A stretch of 64,000 bases of DNA from Polaromonas sp. CG_9.7 (GCF_015752205.1 NZ_JADOVG010000009.1:117699-181698), one strand, 5' to 3'; positions 36,066 through 44,941 are shown, counted from the stretch's first letter. A program made the numbers and translations. The notes: generated by a model not told the origin, from the sequence alone.

Positions 36066-36350
36066 ACACCAGCGCGACCTGACGAATATCTGATTCGCTG
36101 CGTCAAGCTGCGAGTGGCCCTTGGCGGGCATGATGTGCCGGCGGATGTGCTCAAACGACGATTTGGCCGCAGTCTGCAAAATTTCTTACAGCTCTACCTT
36201 CCATCGGCCGATGAATGGGCTTTGTTTAACAATTCATCTGCCCATCAAGCGCTGCCAGTCGCCACGCAATTTGCCAACCAACTCACCATCACGGAGGCCG
36301 TCACATGGCACAAACTGCAAAAACTGCAAAAACTCAGTCAAGCCGTCTGA
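36066..36350 (+). pseudogene. Zeta-toxin family ATPase, C-terminal remnant
   Basis: The frame reads RPDEYLIRCVKLRVALGG, then HDVPADVLKRRFGRSLQNFL, then SADEWALFNNSS. This matches the end of zeta-type P-loop kinases (GGHNVP...RRF.RS..NF...WxLYDNS). The P-loop and catalytic Asp are missing, and a TGA at 36063-36065 precedes it. It is a remnant of a toxin next to the MNT-HEPN pair. Confidence 0.7.
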
Positions 36351-36532
36351 TGCTCACACCCAAAGAACTGCAAAAGGCTTTGGCCCAGTCAGCACAGCAA
36401 GCGCACAAGCTGGCCGCCGCTTTTGGCATGACCGTGCCGGGCATCAAGCCCAAAAGCCCCGTCAAAGCGAACAAATCAGAGAATTCGGAGTCAGCCTCCA
36501 ATCAAGTCGCGATCAAGCGCCTGGATTTTTGA
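36305..36532 (+). CDS. Small basic protein overlapping the zeta relic
   Basis: 75 residues. A good GGAGG lies about eight bases before the ATG. The sequence begins MAQTAKTAKTQSSRLML, then has a helical LTPKELQKALAQSAQQAHKL and AAAFGMTVPGIKPKSP, and ends in a polar tail. No family is recognised. The start lies inside the end of the zeta relic, as if the two were once translated together; a partner or antitoxin role is possible but unproven. Confidence 0.6.
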   Translation: MAQTAKTAKTQSSRLMLTPKELQKALAQSAQQAHKLAAAFGMTVPGIKPKSPVKANKSENSESASNQVAIKRLDF

Positions 36533-36610
36533 GCTGACGCGAGGACCCGGGCGGGCGGCATTGACCATGACGCAGCGGCGCACATGCTCCGCAGCGGCCA
36601 CCCCAAGCGC

Positions 36611-37354
36611 TTACTGGCGGCTTTTCTCAACCGGGTTCGCCGTCAGCCAGTTGGCCGGATAGGCCCGCATGAACTCTTTGGCCTTCTCCGGGCGGGCGCC
36701 CAGCCAGGCGTCGAAAGCGCCCTCGTTCAGTATCGCCAGCATGCGTTTTTCATTGCCGGGCTGCTGGTAGCGGCTCATCAGCGCGTGGCTGTTGGCGTTC
36801 ACCGTGAGCAAGGTGTAGCTGACGATGACTTCGCCGTCAGCCCCGGTCCAGCTTTCCCACAGGCCCGCCACGCCCAAGGGCTTGCCATCGACTCGGGAAA
36901 TGCGGGTGGGCACGGCCTTGCCGCTGCGCCAGTCGTCTTCCATGAACGCCATCATTGGCACGATACAGCGCTGCCCGGCCAGCCAGGCGTCGCGGAAGTT
37001 GTTGGACGTGGTCACGGTTTCCGAGCGGGCGTTGACCAGCTTGGTTGAACGCAGCTTGGCGTCAGAAGCCGACTTGACCCAACGCGGCACCAGGCCAAAT
37101 TGCCCGGCGACCAGCGCACGGGCCAGCGGCTCGCGGGGCGGCATGTCGGCTTCTGCGCCCTCTTCGGCCTTTTCAACCTTTTCAACCTTTTCGGCCACTT
37201 CAGTCTCATCGGTTGGCCGGGATTGGGCCACGCGGATGAAAACACCCGGTTGGCGTGGCCAGACTTCACGCCCCACGGGGACGACAGGGGCGTCCACACG
37301 GAACGCATCGGGGTAAAGCAAGGCGCTGTGAACGCTCTGGTAATGGGTACTCAT
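36611..37354 (-). CDS. SRAP/YedK-family protein with Ser at the catalytic Cys2 position
   Basis: 247 residues. SRAP proteins (YedK, HMCES) form a covalent link to abasic DNA through Cys2, exposed after Met removal. Here the protein starts MSTHYQSV, with Ser2 instead of Cys; one base change (TGT to AGT) would explain this. The rest of the site is kept: VNARSETV, RCIVPMMAFMEDDW (Glu) and NANSHALMSRY (His). An acidic insert with EVAEKVEKVEKAEEGAEA sits near residue 55. There is no upstream Met-Cys start in frame. It may have lost crosslinking but kept DNA binding. Confidence 0.85.
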   Translation of the reverse strand: MSTHYQSVHSALLYPDAFRVDAPVVPVGREVWPRQPGVFIRVAQSRPTDETEVAEKVEKVEKAEEGAEADMPPREPLARALVAGQFGLVPRWVKSASDAKLRSTKLVNARSETVTTSNNFRDAWLAGQRCIVPMMAFMEDDWRSGKAVPTRISRVDGKPLGVAGLWESWTGADGEVIVSYTLLTVNANSHALMSRYQQPGNEKRMLAILNEGAFDAWLGARPEKAKEFMRAYPANWLTANPVEKSRQ

Positions 37355-37730
37355 GCGGCGATGCTATCGCACTGCAACCCTTCGCCGCTGCGGGCGTGAC
37401 TGGAAAATCCTGGGTCGGCATGCGCTGGGCAAGGAAATTTCGGGAGCGGGCGTGCTGACAGGTCCGCCTGATGTGACTCGCCAAGAATCGCATCCGTCAG
37501 TGTGACACTCATTGCTATGCAATTGATAGCTGCTTACGTCCATCCCCTGTGCGCCAGAGCACTTTTTCATTCGAAATACAGGGCGTGTCGATGCCGCAAC
37601 GCTTGCGCATGGCTCAAAGCAAGCCGCGCGCAGTTGAAGTGTTTTGCCGACAGGTTATGCTCAAAAGCTGAAGCTCAATAGGCCTTAGTGACTTTTTCAG
37701 ACTGTCCTCCACCTTCTCAAGGAAATTACC
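37355..37730. other. Intergenic region with a dispersed repeat
   Basis: 376 bases. The SRAP promoter should be in the first 100. TGCTATGCAATTGATAGCTG at 37513-37532 starts a copy of the ATAGCTG repeat that runs to a CACTTTTTCA end near 37570. The rest shows nothing. AAGGAA before 37731 serves the next gene. Confidence 0.6.
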
Positions 37731-37958
37731 ATGTCCCAGTTCGCCATGATTACCGGTGACGTCACCTATACCCCGGGTGACGGTACGCCCATCGAAATCC
37801 CGCGCGTCCGCGTGGAAGTGGAACTGGCGCCCGACAGCGCCACGATGAGTTGGGAAGCCGCCGAGGGCATCGCCGGCCTGACCGCCATTCCACGCACGCA
37901 GTTCGACGACTACATTCGCGACGGCAAGATCACCATGACGCCGGAGCAAGCCAGCTAA
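37731..37958 (+). CDS. Small conserved-looking acidic protein
   Basis: 75 residues, with AAGGAA before the ATG. It reads MSQFAMITGDVTYTPGDGTP, then PRVRVEVELAPDSATMSW, and ends GKITMTPEQAS. Alternating hydrophobic residues suggest a small beta-rich fold. Codon use is like its neighbours, and the clear ribosome-binding site argues for a real gene. The family is not recognised. Confidence 0.7.
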   Translation: MSQFAMITGDVTYTPGDGTPIEIPRVRVEVELAPDSATMSWEAAEGIAGLTAIPRTQFDDYIRDGKITMTPEQAS

Positions 37959-38442
37959 ACAGCCCCAGTGGTGCTGGCAACAAGCTTCAGCGCCGGACTG
38001 CCTGGCCCGATCTGCTTCTGGCTTCACAGGGCTTCAATGAATCCGAGTGAAGCCTGCTTTCGGCGTACAAGCGCCGTGAGTCCAGGCGGACACATCAGCC
38101 ACAGCATTCCCAACCTCTGCAACCCGCCTTGCGCAGGGTTGCAGTCAGCAGCCAATGGCTGCCATGAAGCAGCAGCCAGCAGCCAGTCACAGTCCATTTC
38201 AAAACCCACCCTCGACGTCAGCCACACAACGCAGACGGCCCACTGGGCGCGTCCGTTGTCGGCCTTGCGCCAGAGCTGCTGATGCACGCAATCAGGTCAA
38301 TCAGCACACACCCGGTAACGGTGCAGTTGCGGGACAGCAGCGCAGCAGCGCAGCAGCGAGCCTGTACAGACGCAGAGCCTGCACAACGGGCTCATCATCA
38401 AAGCCATATCAATCTTGAGCATCATCTTTATCATTTACACCC
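37959..38442. other. Intergenic region before the M23 peptidase
   Basis: 484 bases with no supported gene. A hairpin TGCAACCC (38118-38125) / GGGTTGCA (38136-38143) may end the small gene. CAGCAGC-rich short repeats lie at 38165-38185 and 38330-38362. The peptidase promoter is probably after 38390, where GC falls. Confidence 0.5.
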
Positions 38443-39336
38443 ATGCCCACTGACCACATTGACCTCACTTCACCACTGCTGAACCGCCGCGCCGCTGTGC
38501 TGGGGGCCGTTGGCCTGTTGGCGCTGCCTGCATCGCAACTGGCGGCCGCTGCCGTGCCACCGGCACCTGATGTCTGGCCGAACGCGTTGCAGGTTCCGGG
38601 CGGCGTGGCGCGGCTGTCGCTGGGACCGGCGGCGGTGCGTCCGGTGGCGCATGCGGGCGAGGTGCCGCTGCTGGTGCTGGGCGATGTCATTGAATGGACG
38701 GCGCTGGTCGGCATACCCTTGTCGGCGGCGCCCGGCCGGGCAAGCATCACGGTAACGACTGCGGAGGACAACAGCCCGCGCCAGGTTGGCTACACCGTGG
38801 CGCCCAAGCGCTACACCGAGCAGCGCCTGAAGGTCGCGCCGGGCACGGTGGACCTGTCGCCCGAGAACCAGGCCCGGTACGAACGCGAGCGCGCGCACCA
38901 GGCCACGGTGATGGAGACCTTCAGCGAACCCCTTCCGCAAGCCGCCGCATTGCAGATGCGCGTGCCGGTGCCGGGACGGCGTTCCAGCTCGTTCGGCCTG
39001 CGGCGCGTGTTCAACGGCCAGGCGCGCAATCCGCACAGCGGCATGGACATTGCGGCCAGCACGGGCACGGCCATCGTGGCGCCGCTGCCGGGCCGGGTGA
39101 TTGACACGGGCGACTATTTCTTCAACGGCAACACCGTTTGGCTGGACCACGGCGGCGGGCTGCTGAGCATGTACTGCCACCTGAGCGCCATCGGCGTCAC
39201 GACAGGCGATGTGCTGAAAACCGGCGAAACCCTGGGCAAAGTGGGTGCCACCGGCCGCGTGACCGGGCCGCACCTGCACTGGGGCGTGATGCTGAACCGC
39301 ACCATGGTCGATCCGTCGCTGTTTTTGCCGGCCTGA
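38443..39336 (+). CDS. M23-family peptidase with Tat-like signal
   Basis: 297 residues. LLNRRAAVLGAVGLLALPAS has a twin-arginine pair before a hydrophobic stretch, so export by Tat is possible. The middle is a beta-rich N-terminal domain. The lysostaphin-type catalytic domain has GRRSSSFGLRRVFNG, HSGMDIAASTGTAI (zinc His and Asp), and the late HLHWGV pair in VTGPHLHWGVMLN. Such enzymes cut peptidoglycan cross-links or act as scaffolds; here the zinc ligands are kept, so activity is expected. It is a single gene. Confidence 0.93.
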   Translation: MPTDHIDLTSPLLNRRAAVLGAVGLLALPASQLAAAAVPPAPDVWPNALQVPGGVARLSLGPAAVRPVAHAGEVPLLVLGDVIEWTALVGIPLSAAPGRASITVTTAEDNSPRQVGYTVAPKRYTEQRLKVAPGTVDLSPENQARYERERAHQATVMETFSEPLPQAAALQMRVPVPGRRSSSFGLRRVFNGQARNPHSGMDIAASTGTAIVAPLPGRVIDTGDYFFNGNTVWLDHGGGLLSMYCHLSAIGVTTGDVLKTGETLGKVGATGRVTGPHLHWGVMLNRTMVDPSLFLPA

Positions 39337-39370
39337 GCCGGCGCTGCGCCCGCTGCAAAACGGTCAACAC

Positions 39371-39432
39371 TCTTTTTTTCATAGCTGCCAGAGCACGTCC
39401 ATCGTGCGCTAAAGCCACTTTTTATACTTAAA
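39371..39432. repeat. Dispersed ATAGCTG-type repeat
   Basis: TTTTTTTCATAGCTGCCAGA, then GTGCGCTAAAGCCACTTTTT and ATACTTAAA. The order ATAGCTG - TGCGC - ACTTTTT matches the copy at 37513-37576. It lies just before the DUF938 gene. Confidence 0.6.
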
Positions 39433-39455
39433 CCCAAGCGTCAACGCTTTTGACC

Positions 39456-40058
39456 ATGCCCGACTTCAGCCCCGCCGCCGACCGCAACAAGCAACCCATC
39501 CTGACCATGCTCCGCCAGGTATTGCCCGACGCCGGCAACGCGCTCGAAATCGCCTCGGGCACCGGCCAGCATGCCGCATGGTTTGCAGCCGGCCTGCCGC
39601 GCTGGACCTGGCAGCCCACCGATCTGCAGCACACCGCGCTGGACAGCATTGCCGGATGGGTGGCGCAGCACGGCGTGGCGAATGTCCTGCCGCCCTTGCG
39701 GCTGGATGTGACGGCGCCGCGCTGGCTGCCAGACGATGCGCGGTTTGACTCCATCGTCTGCGCCAACATGCTGCACATCGCGCCGTGGGCCACCTGCGCC
39801 GCCCTGATGCAGGGCAGCGCACGGCACCTGGCAACAAACGGCTTGCTGATCACCTACGGCCCCTACCTGGAGGACGGCGTTGTCACCTCAGAAGGCAACC
39901 GGACGTTCAACCAAAGCCTGCGCGCGCAGGATGCCGACTGGGGATTGCGCCGCCGCGAAGACGTGGAAGTCGAAGCGGCGCGGGCCGGCCTGCAGTTGGC
40001 GGCACGGCATGCGATGCCGTCCAACAACCTGCTGCTGGTGTGGTCCCGGGCGCTGTAA
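39456..40058 (+). CDS. DUF938 family SAM-dependent methyltransferase-like protein
   Basis: 200 residues from the ATG at 39456; a TTG two codons earlier also fits. The conserved start PAADRNKQPILTML and SAM motif I ALEIASGTGQHAAWFA mark DUF938. WQPTDLQHTALDSIAGW and ANMLHIAPWATCAALM follow, then YGPYLEDGVVTSEGN and the late MPSNNLLLVW. The target is unknown. The next gene begins 56 bases later on the same strand. Confidence 0.9.
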   Translation: MPDFSPAADRNKQPILTMLRQVLPDAGNALEIASGTGQHAAWFAAGLPRWTWQPTDLQHTALDSIAGWVAQHGVANVLPPLRLDVTAPRWLPDDARFDSIVCANMLHIAPWATCAALMQGSARHLATNGLLITYGPYLEDGVVTSEGNRTFNQSLRAQDADWGLRRREDVEVEAARAGLQLAARHAMPSNNLLLVWSRAL

Positions 40059-40114
40059 TCCTGTCGGCCGTGTCAAAAGCGGTTTTTCCTACGCAAGAAT
40101 TAGCAGGTCGGCAG

Positions 40115-40594
40115 ATGGCGGTCGTTTGGCCCGGGTCTACCTTGCAAGGCATGGAGACTTTTGTCATGCCGCTGCCACCCCTGGACCCGCCGGACGACAT
40201 CGCCTTTTTCATCGTGGAAGGCACGCACCGGATTGCCATCATCTCGCTCAACGACTACGGCTTTTTGTTGTCCGCCCAAATGGCGCAAAGCTACCTGGGG
40301 CAGGCAGAACAAGTACTTGACCGCAAACGCGGGTTTGACAGGGAATTTTTCAACGAGGTCAACACGCTCAAGACCATGGCCGCGTCGATGGGCTGCGAAT
40401 ACGCGCAGTTCGAAACCTTTTGCGCCGACTGCGACCGGTTTGGCCGCATGGCAACCCGGAACTGGCGTGAATGGCTGTCCAAAAACGCTGTCCGCGCCAT
40501 TTCTCACGGCTACCGCGCAAGGGTCAGCCAGCATCTGGCCTACAAGATCCGCCTGTTTCACTCTCGGCTAAGCGCCGTGCTGACCGAGGGGTAG
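40115..40594 (+). CDS. Hypothetical protein
   Basis: 159 residues from 40115; a start at 40151 (METFVMPLPPLDPPDD) is equally possible, as AAGG lies before it. The frame is open further upstream within DUF938, but in another frame of that gene. It begins VWPGSTLQGMETFVMPL, has a beta-like IAFFIVEGTHRIAIISLNDY, then long helices with FNEVNTLKTMAASMGCEY and two Cys (FCADC), and a basic end RARVSQHLAYKIRLFHSRL. No family is recognised. Confidence 0.65.
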   Translation: MAVVWPGSTLQGMETFVMPLPPLDPPDDIAFFIVEGTHRIAIISLNDYGFLLSAQMAQSYLGQAEQVLDRKRGFDREFFNEVNTLKTMAASMGCEYAQFETFCADCDRFGRMATRNWREWLSKNAVRAISHGYRARVSQHLAYKIRLFHSRLSAVLTEG

Positions 40595-40640
40595 AGGGCC
40601 GACAGGGATACGGAAATTGCAAAAGTGCCGGTTTTAAATG

Positions 40641-40764
40641 GCTGTCATTGCGGGCTTGATGAGCCTGCCCCGGGCTTGATCCGGGGCAATCCATGGACCC
40701 AAATTCATGGATGCCGGGTCCCCGGATCAGGTCCGGGGCAGGCTCAGCCCGGCATGACATGGGT
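40641..40764. repeat. Palindromic intergenic element
   Basis: The left side GTCATTGCGGGCTTGATGAG and GCCTGCCCCGG pairs imperfectly with CCGGGGCAGGCTCAGCCCGG and CATGAC on the right. Inner pairs are TTGATCCGGGG/CCCCGGATCA and CCATGGA/TCATGG. It lies between the hypothetical gene and the convergent TerB-DUF697 gene and could act as a two-way terminator. Similar CCCGGCATGAC elements occur in many proteobacteria. Confidence 0.75.
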
Positions 40765-40786
40765 ACATAGGGAATATCTGTTTCCC

Positions 40787-41743
40787 TTAGCGGCCGCGCA
40801 CCATGGCCATGACCTGGCCCGCATCCAGCGTGGCGGCCTTCTGCTGGATCTGCGGCAGGTAGTCGGTTTGCATTTGCTTGGCCGGCGCCAGCAGCCCTTG
40901 GTAGGTTTCGCGCAGCAATGCCGTGTTCATGACCCGGCCGCCGGCGTAGTAGCGCTTGGCCAGTTGCCCCAGCGCATAGGTTGTGGCAAAGGAAAACGCC
41001 ATGCCGGTGCCGGCGCTGCCGACCTTGCCGATGGTTTTACCGGCCAGCTTGCCGAGCAGGCCGCCCAGCAGCTTGCGGCCGAACTGCTCCAGGTATTGCG
41101 AGGTCAGCCCCACGCCGGCGGCGGCGATGAATTCCTTCACATGCCCCTGGTCCAGCGTGACGCCGTGGGCCTTGCCGATGCCATAGACCATCTTGACCTG
41201 CAACGGAATGATGGCCATTGACGCCCACGACTGCGGCAGCAATTCGAGTGCGCCATTGACCAGCGCATGGTTCAGGATGGAGCGGTCCAGTTCTGCCTCA
41301 TTGGCGGTGGACGGCAGAGCGGCCATTGCTGGCGAAGGCACCAGAAGCGCGGTGTCGGGCAGGTCCACTTCAGCTAATGCCGCTGCCTGCGCCTCAAAAG
41401 CCCGGGTCTGGGCTGGGTCAAGTGCCAGCTGCTGGCGCAAGTCGGTCAGGAAGCTGCGCTCTGCATCGGTCTGCTGGCCATCGGCATCGCACACGCAGAC
41501 CGCCATTTCGTAGGCCAGCTGGCGGTGGCTGGGGTCGCTCAATTTTTGCACGGCGGCGTCAAGCTTGATGCGCTTGAGCAGCACGTCCTGGTACAGCCGC
41601 GTCAGGTTGGGCGCATTGGCTTCGGTGGACAGCGACTCGGCGATGCGGCGGATTTCCTCGCGTTCGGCGTCGGCTTTGTTGCCATCGGCAAAAGCGGCAA
41701 ACAGGGCGATGGAAAGCAGCGCTTCTTGCTGTTCAGGGGTCAT
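40787..41743 (-). CDS. TerB-like plus DUF697 membrane-associated protein
   Basis: 318 residues. The N-terminal part (about 1-120) is TerB-like: LLSIALFAAFADGNKADAER and EMAVCVCDADGQQTDAERSF, two helical metal-binding-like repeats. The C-terminal part (about 165-290) is DUF697-like, with IIPLQVKMVYGIGKAHGVTL then small-residue helices LLGGLLGKLAGKTIGKVGSA. The TerB domain is linked to tellurite resistance and membrane stress. It lies beside an SPFH relic, and two other TerB-like genes occur at 46-47 kb. Confidence 0.85.
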   Translation of the reverse strand: MTPEQQEALLSIALFAAFADGNKADAEREEIRRIAESLSTEANAPNLTRLYQDVLLKRIKLDAAVQKLSDPSHRQLAYEMAVCVCDADGQQTDAERSFLTDLRQQLALDPAQTRAFEAQAAALAEVDLPDTALLVPSPAMAALPSTANEAELDRSILNHALVNGALELLPQSWASMAIIPLQVKMVYGIGKAHGVTLDQGHVKEFIAAAGVGLTSQYLEQFGRKLLGGLLGKLAGKTIGKVGSAGTGMAFSFATTYALGQLAKRYYAGGRVMNTALLRETYQGLLAPAKQMQTDYLPQIQQKAATLDAGQVMAMVRGR

Positions 41744-41969
41744 GAGGGGTTATCTTTCGAGCTAGGGTGGGCAACAATGCAGGGCCCGCGTGCCGTTGAG
41801 GGCATTGCACGCACAGGGCGGCGGGCCATATCGCAATAATAAAACCGAGCATGCCGGGCTCGTCATGTCTGGCAAATTTCTCATCCAGTCTGGTGTGGAT
41901 TTAAGCCGCCAGCCAGACAGGTTTCATCGTGCCAGCAGCCTTGCCCCCACCGACAGAAAAGAACGTCCC

Positions 41970-42340
41970 ATGAGCTTGCTCCACCTCATCAAGAACGGCG
42001 CGCAGCTCATCGTGCGCGAGTCCCAGCAAGTGCAGTTTGTCGCCGCCGGCCAGTACGCCGACCTGTTCAATCCAGGCAAGCAAGCACAGCCTGAGCACGG
42101 AAAACGTGTCGCTGCCGCCCGAGGTCGAGCAGGCCATCGACAAGCGCTCCAGCTTGGGCGTGATCGGCAACCTGAACGACTAGGGTCAGCTACACCTACG
42201 GCGCGCACCGCTTCCAGTTTGTGGGCAACGGCTACACCGGCGCCATGGCCGGCGAACAGCCCTACAGCTGGGTGAAGATCGGCTTTGCCGTATTAGCGGT
42301 GCTGCTGCTGATTTTGCTGTTCGTGTCCCTCAACCAGTGA
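41970..42340 (+). pseudogene. SPFH-type (virion core-like) protein relic
   Basis: It starts MSLLHLIKNGAQLIVRESQQ and goes on VQFVAAGQYADLFNPGK, as in the start of SPFH/virion-core-like proteins. It then loses most of the protein and shifts frame near 42085. A second part reads SLPPEVEQAIDKRSSLGVIG then NLND and a TAG, the usual end of the SPFH core. A third frame gives SYTYGAHRFQFVGNGYTGAM and a membrane helix ending LLLILLFVSLNQ, perhaps from a neighbouring membrane protein. Large internal deletion is the simplest explanation. Confidence 0.65.
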
Positions 42341-42497
42341 GCGTCGGGGTTATGCCTGCCAACTGTGAATGGCCCTGTGGACAAGTCACTGGACAAGTCC
42401 CGAAAGTGGCGCCAGTCGTGGCCTGGCGCCGCATGCCTAAAAAACAGGCAGTCGTGATGCCACCCATGACCTGCCGACGGCCAACAAGCTGCTGATA

Positions 42498-43217
42498 ATG
42501 GCGTTGATGAACACCTCCTCCTTCCCCTCGCCCAAGGTTTTGGCCTTTGATGTTTTCGGCACCGTGGTGGACTGGCACGGCGGCATTGCCCGGGAGATGC
42601 AGGCGCTGCGCCCGTCAGTGGACGGCAACGCTTTTGCGCTCGCCTGGCGCGCCGGCTACCAGCCGGCCATGCGCCGGGTGATGTCGGGCGAACTCGGCTG
42701 GACGCTGATCGACGACCTGCACCGGCTGATTCTTGACGGGCTGCTGGCGCCGTTCGGCCTTGACGACCTGAGCGAAGCCGAATTGCAGCACCTGAACCAG
42801 GCCTGGCACCGGCTGGACCCGTGGCCCGACGTGGTGCAGGGACTGACGCGCCTGAAGTCACAGCACATGATTTGCACGCTGTCCAACGGCAACATCGGCC
42901 TGCTGGCCGACATGGCCAAGCACGGCGGACTGCCGTGGGACTGCATCTTGTCAGCCGAGGTGTTCCGTGCCTACAAGCCCGACCCGGCGACTTATCTGGG
43001 CGTGGCCCGGGTGTTCGGCGTGGCGCCGTCCGAGGTGATGCTGGTGGCCGCCCACCAGGACGACCTGGCCGCCGCACGCGCCTGTGGCCTGCAGACCGCC
43101 TACATCGAGCGTCCGGCGGAGTTTGGCGCGGACCAGCCGAAGGACGTGTCGCCTTGCCCGGCCAATACCCGGCATGCCCGCGACTTTATGGCACTGGCTG
43201 ACCAGCTGGGCTGCTGA
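42498..43217 (+). CDS. Haloacid dehalogenase, type II-like HAD hydrolase
   Basis: 239 residues; a start at 42507 is also possible. Type II 2-haloacid dehalogenase pattern: the nucleophile Asp in [26 protein letters not shown] (Ser-Asn), [16 protein letters not shown] (Lys) and [16 protein letters not shown] (Asp pair). The enzyme replaces halogen by hydroxyl on 2-haloacids, but the same set occurs in related phosphatases. Its TGA overlaps the ATG of the rluE-type gene, so the two are coupled. Confidence 0.88.
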   Translation: MALMNTSSFPSPKVLAFDVFGTVVDWHGGIAREMQALRPSVDGNAFALAWRAGYQPAMRRVMSGELGWTLIDDLHRLILDGLLAPFGLDDLSEAELQHLNQAWHRLDPWPDVVQGLTRLKSQHMICTLSNGNIGLLADMAKHGGLPWDCILSAEVFRAYKPDPATYLGVARVFGVAPSEVMLVAAHQDDLAAARACGLQTAYIERPAEFGADQPKDVSPCPANTRHARDFMALADQLGC

Positions 43218-43783
43218 TGGGCTTGCCAGGGCTGATCGTCTTCAACAAGCCGTATGGCGTGCTCAGCCAGTTCACGCCGGAGGGGCGCTGGCGCGGGCTG
43301 AAGGATTTCATCGACCTGCCGGGTGTCTATGTGGCCGGCCGGCTCGATGCCGACAGCGAAGGCCTGCTGCTGCTGACACGCGACGGAAGGCTGCAGGCGC
43401 GCATTGCCGACCCGCGCTTCAAGATGGAGAAAACCTACTGGGTCCAAGTGGAAGGCGAGCCCGGCGAAGCCGCGCTGCAAAGCCTGCGCCAGGGCGTTCA
43501 GCTGAACGACGGCTTGAGCCTGCCGGCACGCGCCAGCCTGATGCCGGAGCCACCCGGGCTCTGGCCTCGCGATCCGCCGGTTCGCGTCCGGCAGTCGATT
43601 CCCACCGGATGGATTGAACTGGCGATTCGTGAAGGGCGCAACCGACAGGTGCGGCGCATGACGGCGGCGGTGGGGTTCCCGACACTGCGCCTGATTCGCG
43701 CCGCTGTCGGACCTTATTCGCTCGACGGCTTGGGGCAAGGCCACTGGCGAAAAGCCGATGCCGGCCTGGCCATGGTGGCTTAA
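43217..43783 (+). CDS. rluE: Pseudouridine synthase, RluE type
   Basis: 188 residues, short form without an S4 domain, as in RluE, which modifies U2457 of 23S rRNA. The catalytic Asp lies in [20 protein letters not shown]. The start [19 protein letters not shown] and late [20 protein letters not shown] and [16 protein letters not shown] are typical. It begins in the stop codon of the HAD gene (TGATG). The exact target is assigned by similarity only. Confidence 0.92.
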   Translation: MGLPGLIVFNKPYGVLSQFTPEGRWRGLKDFIDLPGVYVAGRLDADSEGLLLLTRDGRLQARIADPRFKMEKTYWVQVEGEPGEAALQSLRQGVQLNDGLSLPARASLMPEPPGLWPRDPPVRVRQSIPTGWIELAIREGRNRQVRRMTAAVGFPTLRLIRAAVGPYSLDGLGQGHWRKADAGLAMVA

Positions 43784-43786
43784 CGA

Positions 43787-44353
43787 TCAGTTGTTGGCGT
43801 CGTCCACCACCAGGTAGCGCCTGACCAGGTCAAAAAAGCGGTCATAAAACGCGTCGGATGAAATGGTCCTGCTGCCGATCTTGACCATGGCGTCGTTGCT
43901 GGAACTGAAGGGAAGTGACACCGAACCGAGTGCGCCCACGCCCAGACTCGCTGAATTGTTGCTTTTCTTCAGGGAGTACACATCCTGCAGCGCGGTGACA
44001 AAACCCAGGCTGACCTTGCCGTCGGGCGTATCCGGTGCGCAGACGACACGGATTTCCATTTGCAGGTGCGATTCGGGTTCGGGCTGAAAATTCTTGCGCC
44101 CTGCGACCATGTCTTCCGAAGACAAGCTGATCACGTAACCCTGGCTGAGCAAGGCCCGCCTGGCTGCCTCGCAAGTTTGCGCTGGCGTGGCATCGAACAG
44201 CCGGGAATAGGTCACGGTCGAGCTGAATTCCTCCTGCGACACAAATGATTTCACCGGGCTGGCGCAACCGCCCAGCAGCCCCGAAATGCCCAGAAAGCCT
44301 GCAACCATCACCAGCCCGAGGGTGGGGCTGCGGCGCATGTTGAAGAATCTCAA
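43787..44353 (-). CDS. DUF2242-like lipoprotein
   Basis: 188 residues from a TTG at 44353, chosen because AAGGAG lies seven bases upstream; GTG at 44362 and ATG at 44338 are the alternatives. The signal ends VAGFLGISGLLGGC with a lipobox. The mature part has YSRLFDATPAQTCEAARRAL, GRKNFQPEPESHLQMEIRVV and an end RFFDLVRRYLV. The pattern fits DUF2242, a beta-proteobacterial family of unknown function. It converges on the rluE-type gene with only three bases between stops. Confidence 0.78.
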   Translation of the reverse strand: MRFFNMRRSPTLGLVMVAGFLGISGLLGGCASPVKSFVSQEEFSSTVTYSRLFDATPAQTCEAARRALLSQGYVISLSSEDMVAGRKNFQPEPESHLQMEIRVVCAPDTPDGKVSLGFVTALQDVYSLKKSNNSASLGVGALGSVSLPFSSSNDAMVKIGSRTISSDAFYDRFFDLVRRYLVVDDANN

Positions 44354-44503
44354 ACCAGTCACTCCTTGCGTGTCAAAAACGCATTTTCCTCTAATCAGCG
44401 CACGGGATTATGGCGAGGCTGTCACATTTCCCCGCTGGCACACCAGGACGCCATGCCTTGCCAGGCGCTTGAAATGCCGGTGTGCGGCCCCAAGCTTTGA
44501 AAA

Positions 44504-44941
44504 ATGACCGATCCACTTCACATTGTTTGCCCCCATTGCCACACCACCAACCGGGTTCACGCCGACCAGATGGGCAGTGCGCCGACCTGCGGAAGCTGCA
44601 AGCAGGCACTCTTTACCGCGCATTCGGCCGCTTTGGACGAGGCGGCGTTTGACAAGCACATCAGCCGCAACCAGATTCCCGTGCTGGTCGATTTCTGGGC
44701 GCCGTGGTGCGGCCCGTGCCGCCAGATGGCGCCAGCCTATGAACAGGCGGCAGCGCAACTCGAGCCGCAGGTGCGGCTGGTCAAGGTCGACACCGAAGCC
44801 GTTCCCGGCTTGGGAACGCGCTTCAACATTCGCAGTATTCCGACGCTGGCGTTGTTCAGGGACGGCCAGGAGATTGCCCGGCAACCGGGTGCCATGGGCG
44901 CCGCCGACATCGTGCGCTGGGTGCAATCCAACCTGCGTTGA
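44504..44941 (+). CDS. trxC: Thioredoxin 2
   Basis: 145 residues. The N-terminal zinc site has CPHC (9-12) and CGSC (29-32), and the thioredoxin active site is WCGPC at 68-72 in DFWAPWCGPCRQMAP. Then NIRSIPTLALFRDGQEIARQ with the cis-Pro. TrxC reduces disulfides and is often induced by OxyR under oxidative stress; no OxyR site was identified here. A dispersed repeat follows about 60 bases after the stop. Confidence 0.95.
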   Translation: MTDPLHIVCPHCHTTNRVHADQMGSAPTCGSCKQALFTAHSAALDEAAFDKHISRNQIPVLVDFWAPWCGPCRQMAPAYEQAAAQLEPQVRLVKVDTEAVPGLGTRFNIRSIPTLALFRDGQEIARQPGAMGAADIVRWVQSNLR

